From NCBI GenBank assembly GCA_046538105.1, contig JBKHJO010000066.1, positions 1-10,937 on the forward strand: a stretch of 10,937 nucleotides of DNA, given 5' to 3'. A program made the translations under genes and the position numbers. The DNA is from JAWLEV01 sp046538105 (lineage in GTDB: Bacteria; Chloroflexota; Anaerolineae; UBA1429). Under the pieces are notes generated by a model. The model saw nothing but the letters and a program-made list of their open reading frames with translations, was not told where the DNA came from and did not search any database. This document shows, piece by piece, positions 7,443 to 10,937 of the stretch (positions are counted from its first letter, which is position 1; each line of letters begins with the position of its first letter).

Positions 7443-7465
7443 ATTTGACATTTCATCCGTCAAAT
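7443..7465 (+). promoter_or_regulatory. Operator palindrome for the ArsR/SmtB-type repressor
   Basis: A perfect 7-bp inverted repeat, ATTTGAC (7443-7449) and GTCAAAT (7459-7465), has a 9-bp centre. It covers the -35 box and most of the spacer of the operon promoter. AT-rich imperfect palindromes overlapping the promoter are the usual targets of ArsR/SmtB repressors, and the first gene of the operon encodes one, so autorepression relieved by zinc is the likely logic. Binding by this protein is inferred. Confidence 0.6.
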
Positions 7466-7473
7466 AATATAAT
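7445..7473 (+). promoter_or_regulatory. Promoter of the repressor / Zn-ATPase operon
   Basis: Perfect TTGACA (7445-7450), a 17-bp spacer and perfect TATAAT (7468-7473): the full sigma-70 consensus. The start near 7480 gives a leader of about 26 nt before the ATG at 7506. Such an intrinsically strong promoter fits an operon that is held off by a repressor whose operator overlaps it. Confidence 0.85.
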
Positions 7474-7505
7474 TGTTTAAAGGTTTAACTATAGGAGTGT
7501 ATGTT

Positions 7506-7856
7506 ATGGTCCAGATGGAGCAGTATCCAGAGCAGAACGGCGAGCGTTTGGAAGAGGCTCGTGAGTCTTTGTTAGACGAGGAGATGAGTATGGATCTGGC
7601 GCAGATATTCAAGGTTCTCGCAGATCCTACGCGAGTGCGGCTGGTTTCCCTTCTCGCCGAACAGGAGTTATTTGTTGGCGAATTGGCAGAATTGCTGGAT
7701 ATGACGCTATCCGCGGTGTCCCATCATCTGCGCTTGCTACGGCAGCTTCGACTTGTTAAGGCGAGACGTCAGGGAAGGCACGTCTATTACTCTTTGGATG
7801 ATGATCATGTCAAAGATGTATACCGACTGGGGCTGGAGCATGTGAAACATATATAG
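7506..7856 (+). CDS. ArsR/SmtB-family zinc-responsive transcriptional repressor (CzrA/SmtB-like)
   Basis: This is a 116-aa winged-helix metal sensor. The core runs from about residue 30 (AQIFKVLADPTRVRLVSLL) through the recognition helix region (TLSAVSHHLRLLRQL, 67-81) and the wing (RRQGRHVYYSL, 88-97). The C-terminal helix has D99-x-H101, then H112 and H115. This reproduces the spacing of the alpha-5 inter-subunit zinc site of CzrA (Asp, His, His, His) and of SmtB. The alpha-3 Cys motif (ELCxC) of arsenic and cadmium sensors is ELFVGEL here, and the protein has no cysteine at all, so Zn2+ (or Co2+) is the likely signal rather than As, Cd or Pb. The ATG at 7506 has AGGAG (7493-7497) 8 nt upstream; an in-frame TTG at 7473 lies inside the -10 box and is rejected. 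The promoter overlaps an operator palindrome. The efflux ATPase gene follows after 35 bp in the same operon. Confidence 0.93.
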   Translation: MVQMEQYPEQNGERLEEARESLLDEEMSMDLAQIFKVLADPTRVRLVSLLAEQELFVGELAELLDMTLSAVSHHLRLLRQLRLVKARRQGRHVYYSLDDDHVKDVYRLGLEHVKHI

Positions 7857-7891
7857 CAACTGTCGCTTGTGCAGTTATCGAGGTGGGGAGT

Positions 7892-10069
7892 ATGGAGGAA
7901 AAATCTTACAGGTGGCGTGTGAAAGGGCTCGATTGTCCTGACTGTGCCCTGAGTCTGGAGAAGTCGCTGGAGCGACTGCCAGAAGTCTCGTCGGCCGAGC
8001 TCGATTTCGAGAACTCGGTTCTGACCATCGTTTCGGCGGTGAATGGAGAAGGGACAGCCGTGGTGGAAGAGAGGGCTGGGGCTATGGGCTATCAACTGGT
8101 ACCCTGGCAGGATGAGGGAGATGCCTCCGCTCCCGTAGATAGTGGATGGTTGAGGGGGCATGGGGAAGAGGCACGCATCGTCGCAGCCGCGTTGCTGATA
8201 ATGACGGCTCTAGTCCTCGGGTTCCTTCGCCTTTCTTCCCTTATCCCCAATAGTCTTTATGTGGCAGCGATACTCATTGCGGGCCTGCCCATCGCCCGCT
8301 CGGCATGGTTTGCCGTGATGCGGGCCCATAATGTGGACATGAACGTGCTCATGACCATCGCCGCCGTGGGAGCCGTGATCATCGGTGAGTTCGCCGAGGG
8401 GGCCATCACCGTCGTCCTCTTTTCCGTGGGGGAACTTTTGGAGGGTTATTCAGCGGATCGAGCACGCAACGCCATTCGAGGGCTGATGGATCTGGCCCCT
8501 GATGAGGCCGCACTTTTGAAGGAGGGCGGTGAGAGACGAGTGCCCGTGACGATGTTGGAGGTGGGGGATCGAATCCTTGTGCGTCCTGGAACGCGCATCC
8601 CCATGGATGGGCGTGTGATGGAAGGACGATCCGCGGTGAACGAGGCGCCTGTCACGGGAGAATCAAGGGCGATACAAAAGGGGCCGGGCGACAAGGTCTT
8701 TGCAGGGACGCTGAACGGAAGCGCGGCCTTGACGGTCGAGGTGATCAGGCGGGCCGAGGAAAGCACCATCGCCCGCATCATGTATATGGTCGAGGAGGCA
8801 CAATCGCAGCGTGCTCCCGCTCAACGCTTTGTCGATCGTTTTGCCCGGGTGTACACGCCCGCTGTGGCGCTTTTGGCGGCTGGCGTGGCTTTTCTGCCAC
8901 CTCTTTTAGGTTGGGGTGGTCTTATGGAATGGGTGTATCGGGCGCTGGTCATGCTGGTTATCGCCTGTCCCTGTGCGTTGGTCATCTCTACTCCCGTCAC
9001 CCTGGTGAGCGCGCTGGCGCGGGGAGCGCGGGCCGGGGTCCTGATCAAAGGCGGAAGATACCTGGAGCAGTTGGCTAGCGTGCGCGCGGTGGCCTTTGAC
9101 AAGACGGGCACCCTGACCGCGGGCGAACCCCAGGTAGTGGGGGGCGCCTGTGAGATGCATCCTGACAGAGATGCATCCTGTGAGGTCTGTCAAACACTGC
9201 TGGCGAAAGCGGCCGCCGTCGAGGGGCGATCTGAGCATAGGTTGGCAGAGGCGGTAGTGGAGTATGCGCAGGAGATGGGGCAGGATGCTCGCTATGAGGC
9301 CGTCCGCGATGCTCAAGCCATTCCGGGAATGGGAATCGCGGGAGAGGTCGGTGGGCATGGAATCATGGTGGGAAGCCACAAAATGTGTCATCCTGATGAT
9401 GAGCCCGAGCGAGCACTGTGTGTCCAGATAGCCGAGGCCGAGCGTCAGGGGAATACGGTGTTGGTCATTCGGGATACATGTTGTGATGAATGGTGTTATT
9501 TGACCGTCTCTGACAGATTGCGGGACAAAGCCCCCGATGCCATTCGTGCATTGAAGGGCATGGGTGTCGAACACGTGGTCATGTTGACGGGAGATAACCG
9601 CTTCATCGCCGAGGAGGTGGCGGAGAGGATCGGCGTCGATGAGGTCCATGCTGGCCTGATGCCTGAGGAAAAGTTGCGGATTCTAAAAGACCTTGAGGAA
9701 CGTTATGATCGGGTAGTCATGGTCGGGGATGGCATCAACGATGCACCATCTCTGGCCCAGGCCTCGGTAGGTATCGCCATGGGGGCGGCGGGTACCGATG
9801 TGGCTCTGGAGACGGCTGACGTGGCCCTGATGGGAGACGATCTCCGCGGTGTGCCATTCGCTCTTGGTTTAGGACGCAAAGCCCTGCGTATCGTGCGCTT
9901 CAATATCGCTTTCTCTTTGCTGATCAAACTCCTCTTTTTGGGGCTGGCGGTGGCCGGTATCTCGGCGTTGTGGATGGCTGTGCTAGCGGATACCGGTGCT
10001 ACTTTGCTTGTAAGCCTGAATGGTCTGCGTATGTTGAGATTCGGCAGGCGTCAGGTCGGTGCCGCATGA
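7892..10069 (+). CDS. zntA: P1B-2-type Zn2+/Cd2+/Pb2+-exporting P-type ATPase (ZntA/CadA-like)
   Basis: This 725-aa inner-membrane ATPase pumps divalent soft metals out of the cytosol. In order: one N-terminal HMA domain (5-72) with metal site D14-C15-x-x-C18; transmembrane helices from about 95; the actuator TGE (255-257); membrane metal site C359-P-C361; phosphorylation site DKTGT with D403; hinge GDGIND (D613, D617); and final helices carrying K679 and D700. The K-x20-D spacing matches E. coli ZntA (K693/D714), which with CPC defines the P1B-2 subgroup. Odd points: the ATP-contacting SEHP motif reads SEHR (H449-R450), and there are extra cysteines at 420, 430 and 433 and in DTCCDEWC. The ATG at 7892 is preferred over the GTG at 7883 because GAGGTG (7880-7885) is spaced 6 nt from it. 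It is co-transcribed with the upstream zinc repressor, so induction by zinc is expected. Confidence 0.95.
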   Translation: MEEKSYRWRVKGLDCPDCALSLEKSLERLPEVSSAELDFENSVLTIVSAVNGEGTAVVEERAGAMGYQLVPWQDEGDASAPVDSGWLRGHGEEARIVAAALLIMTALVLGFLRLSSLIPNSLYVAAILIAGLPIARSAWFAVMRAHNVDMNVLMTIAAVGAVIIGEFAEGAITVVLFSVGELLEGYSADRARNAIRGLMDLAPDEAALLKEGGERRVPVTMLEVGDRILVRPGTRIPMDGRVMEGRSAVNEAPVTGESRAIQKGPGDKVFAGTLNGSAALTVEVIRRAEESTIARIMYMVEEAQSQRAPAQRFVDRFARVYTPAVALLAAGVAFLPPLLGWGGLMEWVYRALVMLVIACPCALVISTPVTLVSALARGARAGVLIKGGRYLEQLASVRAVAFDKTGTLTAGEPQVVGGACEMHPDRDASCEVCQTLLAKAAAVEGRSEHRLAEAVVEYAQEMGQDARYEAVRDAQAIPGMGIAGEVGGHGIMVGSHKMCHPDDEPERALCVQIAEAERQGNTVLVIRDTCCDEWCYLTVSDRLRDKAPDAIRALKGMGVEHVVMLTGDNRFIAEEVAERIGVDEVHAGLMPEEKLRILKDLEERYDRVVMVGDGINDAPSLAQASVGIAMGAAGTDVALETADVALMGDDLRGVPFALGLGRKALRIVRFNIAFSLLIKLLFLGLAVAGISALWMAVLADTGATLLVSLNGLRMLRFGRRQVGAA
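9152..9180 (+). repeat. 13-bp direct repeat inside the ATPase gene
   Basis: GAGATGCATCCTG occurs at 9152-9164 and again at 9168-9180, a period of 16 bp. Because 16 is not a multiple of three, the copies are read in different frames (CEMHP and DASC). The repeat encodes most of the Cys-bearing insert between the phosphorylation site and the SEHR motif, suggesting local slippage or duplication within that loop. Confidence 0.8.
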
Positions 10070-10085
10070 TCGGTGGTTTCCTTTT

Positions 10086-10108
10086 GCACTCTCTGGAGAG
10101 CGCGTTTT
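10086..10108 (+). terminator. Terminator of the zinc operon
   Basis: Seventeen bases past the ATPase stop, GC-A-CTCT / AGAG-C-GC (10086-10092 and 10097-10103) forms a short stem with one A-C mismatch and a CTGG loop. It is followed by G and TTTT (10105-10108), then ATT. It overlaps the last codons of the convergent membrane gene. It acts on the plus strand only, as no T-run follows on the minus strand. Confidence 0.55.
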
Positions 10109-10766
10109 ATTCGTCCGTATCGATACCAAAGAACGAGTAGGTAGAAGACATGACGGTTCCCAGCCAGACCCACCCTGAATTCACCACGATCTCTGGCACG
10201 CTGTCACGACAGATGGTGACGAAAAAGGCGCTAATGCCCACGACAAAGTAGACGGCAAAGTACAGCAGTGCTATCCATACCACAACAGAAAGAGGCTCTC
10301 TCTCTGGTGGGCCCTCGTCTTCTGGCGAGTCCTCTTCTGGGGGAGTCTCTTCCGGTGGGCGTTCCTCTTCTGGCGTTCGTGAGCGAGGGACGGGCCGGCT
10401 GGAGTTATAGAGTCCCATGATGCTGGCCAACCCGAGGAGATTGCGCCTAATAAGGGATGGTGGGTGTAGACTGTACCAGGCGGTCAGGGTGCGTCCTCCC
10501 AGGGGATGATTGTTGCTCAATTGCACGGGCGTCGGCCTTTGACTCTTTGCAAATCCTGCGCTGACCACGGCTCCTACAAGACCGCTCAGGAAACCTGCTG
10601 CGCGTAACATATTCTCTGGGAATACCGGATTCTCCTCCAACGCGCTTCTCACCACCGCGTTTCCCAGGACAGCGGCATATAAGATGGCGGTGATAATGGT
10701 GATGACCAATGAAAGCATCCGTCGTATCTGTTCTGGTATGAGTTTTTCCTTCGTGCCCTCTTCCAT
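10107..10766 (-). CDS. Membrane protein of unknown function with Pro/Glu-rich linker
   Basis: I do not recognise this 219-aa protein. It has two hydrophobic segments near the N-terminus (about 18-39 and 54-73), a middle stretch with little character (75-130), a linker of prolines and glutamates (about 131-158, PEE-type repeats), then a long hydrophobic segment (about 160-186) and a weaker one near the C-terminus (196-214). That suggests four membrane crossings with the linker between two pairs. The N-terminus (EEGTKEK) has no cleavable-signal look. The ATG at 10764-10766 is supported by GGAG (10775-10778) 8 nt upstream. It has a strong promoter of its own, is convergent with the zinc operon and shares no obvious functional link with it. 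A transporter or a holin-like or stress membrane protein cannot be told apart from sequence alone. Confidence 0.75.
   Translation of the reverse strand: MEEGTKEKLIPEQIRRMLSLVITIITAILYAAVLGNAVVRSALEENPVFPENMLRAAGFLSGLVGAVVSAGFAKSQRPTPVQLSNNHPLGGRTLTAWYSLHPPSLIRRNLLGLASIMGLYNSSRPVPRSRTPEEERPPEETPPEEDSPEDEGPPEREPLSVVVWIALLYFAVYFVVGISAFFVTICRDSVPEIVVNSGWVWLGTVMSSTYSFFGIDTDE
10318..10375 (-). repeat. Degenerate in-frame repeats coding for the Pro/Glu linker
   Basis: On the plus strand TCTTCTGGCG (10318-10327) recurs as TCTTCTGGGG (10333), TCTTCCGGTG (10348) and TCTTCTGGCG (10366). The spacings are 15, 15 and 18 bp, all multiples of three. They encode P-E-E type units of the membrane protein's linker, so length changes here would keep the frame. 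Confidence 0.75.
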
Positions 10767-10801
10767 GTTCTCCTCTCCGCTTCCTTTGATATCTTTGTGG
10801 C

Positions 10802-10830
10802 ATTATAGCGTTGCTGTAATATTTCGTCAA
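10802..10830 (-). promoter_or_regulatory. Promoter of the membrane-protein gene
   Basis: On the minus strand TTGACG (10825-10830, 5 of 6) is followed after 17 bp by a perfect TATAAT (10802-10807). The predicted start near 10795 gives a leader of about 30 nt before the ATG at 10766. The -35 box overlaps one arm of the inverted repeat at 10828-10918. Confidence 0.8.
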
Positions 10831-10918
10831 CGGGAATTGTGTGGATTACGTGAAAGGTGACGGCACGGCCAAAGATCTCCTGGTCTTCGATATGTTTTTT
10901 TATTTTTTATTCCCGTTG
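10828..10918. repeat. 10-bp perfect inverted repeat upstream of the membrane-protein gene
   Basis: CAACGGGAAT (10828-10837) and ATTCCCGTTG (10909-10918) are exact reverse complements, separated by 71 bp that contain a T-rich tract (10895-10908). One arm overlaps the -35 box of the minus-strand promoter. No gene is supported in 10831-10937. The repeat could be a two-site regulator target or a remnant of a small element; no target-site duplication was seen. Confidence 0.5.
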
Positions 10919-10937
10919 GGTGATTTTACTGAGACGG

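Noticed and set aside
7858..7876. Small AACTG/CAGTT hairpin between repressor and ATPase genes
   Set aside because: Five pairs and no T-run, within a 35-bp gap of an evident two-gene operon; not enough to call a terminator or attenuator.
8906..9649. 247-codon minus-strand open frame
   Set aside because: Antisense to the catalytic core of the zinc ATPase; a compositional shadow.
10872..10908. Hairpin AAGATC/GGTCTT followed by a T-run, as a plus-strand terminator
   Set aside because: The stem is only six pairs including a G-U, there is a 7-nt gap to the T-run, and no plus-strand gene lies before it.
1..10937. CRISPR arrays, tRNA/rRNA genes, insertion sequences, phage or defence modules
   Set aside because: No regularly spaced repeats, no tRNA or rRNA sequence, and no transposase, integrase or nuclease-effector domain was seen in any plausible frame.

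Overview
This is an ordinary-looking bacterial chromosomal segment of moderately high GC with canonical sigma-70 type promoters (TTGACA / TATAAT, 16-17 bp spacers), GGAG-type ribosome binding sites and frequent GTG starts. The gene style (one-HMA-domain Zn ATPase with an unusual Cys-bearing nucleotide-binding domain, a PflX-like radical SAM protein) would fit a Chloroflexota-type or similar non-proteobacterial lineage. That placement is a guess; no rRNA or other taxonomic marker is present.

Left part (1-7125, minus strand): a nucleotide-excision-repair block read right to left. It contains a divergent DprA/Smf-like protein (6040-7125, GTG start), uvrB (3894-5921, GTG start), a COG1313/PflX-type radical SAM protein (2957-3892, GTG start one base past the uvrB stop) and uvrA (start 2812, running off the left edge). 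A promoter with perfect -35 and -10 hexamers (7164-7191) precedes the DprA-like gene and probably drives it, uvrB and the radical SAM gene. uvrA has its own promoter (2864-2892).

Centre (7126-7505): a 380-bp intergenic region between the repair block and the divergent metal operon. It holds the minus-strand promoter, an exactly nested three-way-junction fold (7247-7305), a perfect AAAGGAGGT ribosome-binding sequence ahead of a 63-codon TTG-initiated ORF, a rho-independent-like terminator (7383-7416), and then a perfect consensus promoter with an overlapping palindromic operator for the next operon. The structured, terminator-ended stretch is the best candidate here for something undescribed.

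Right part (7506-10069, plus strand): a two-gene zinc-resistance operon. An ArsR/SmtB repressor carrying the complete alpha-5 zinc-site pattern (D99, H101, H112, H115, no cysteine) is followed 35 bp later by a P1B-2 (ZntA/CadA-type) Zn2+/Cd2+/Pb2+ efflux ATPase and a terminator. The logic inferred from the families is that zinc releases the repressor from the promoter and the exporter is made. The ATPase has an Arg replacing the usual Pro of the HP motif and extra cysteine clusters in or near its nucleotide-binding domain.

Far right (10107-10937): a convergent minus-strand gene for an unrecognised membrane protein of 219 aa with a Pro/Glu-rich linker and a strong promoter of its own. Beyond it lies a 107-bp stretch with a 10-bp inverted repeat and no supported gene.
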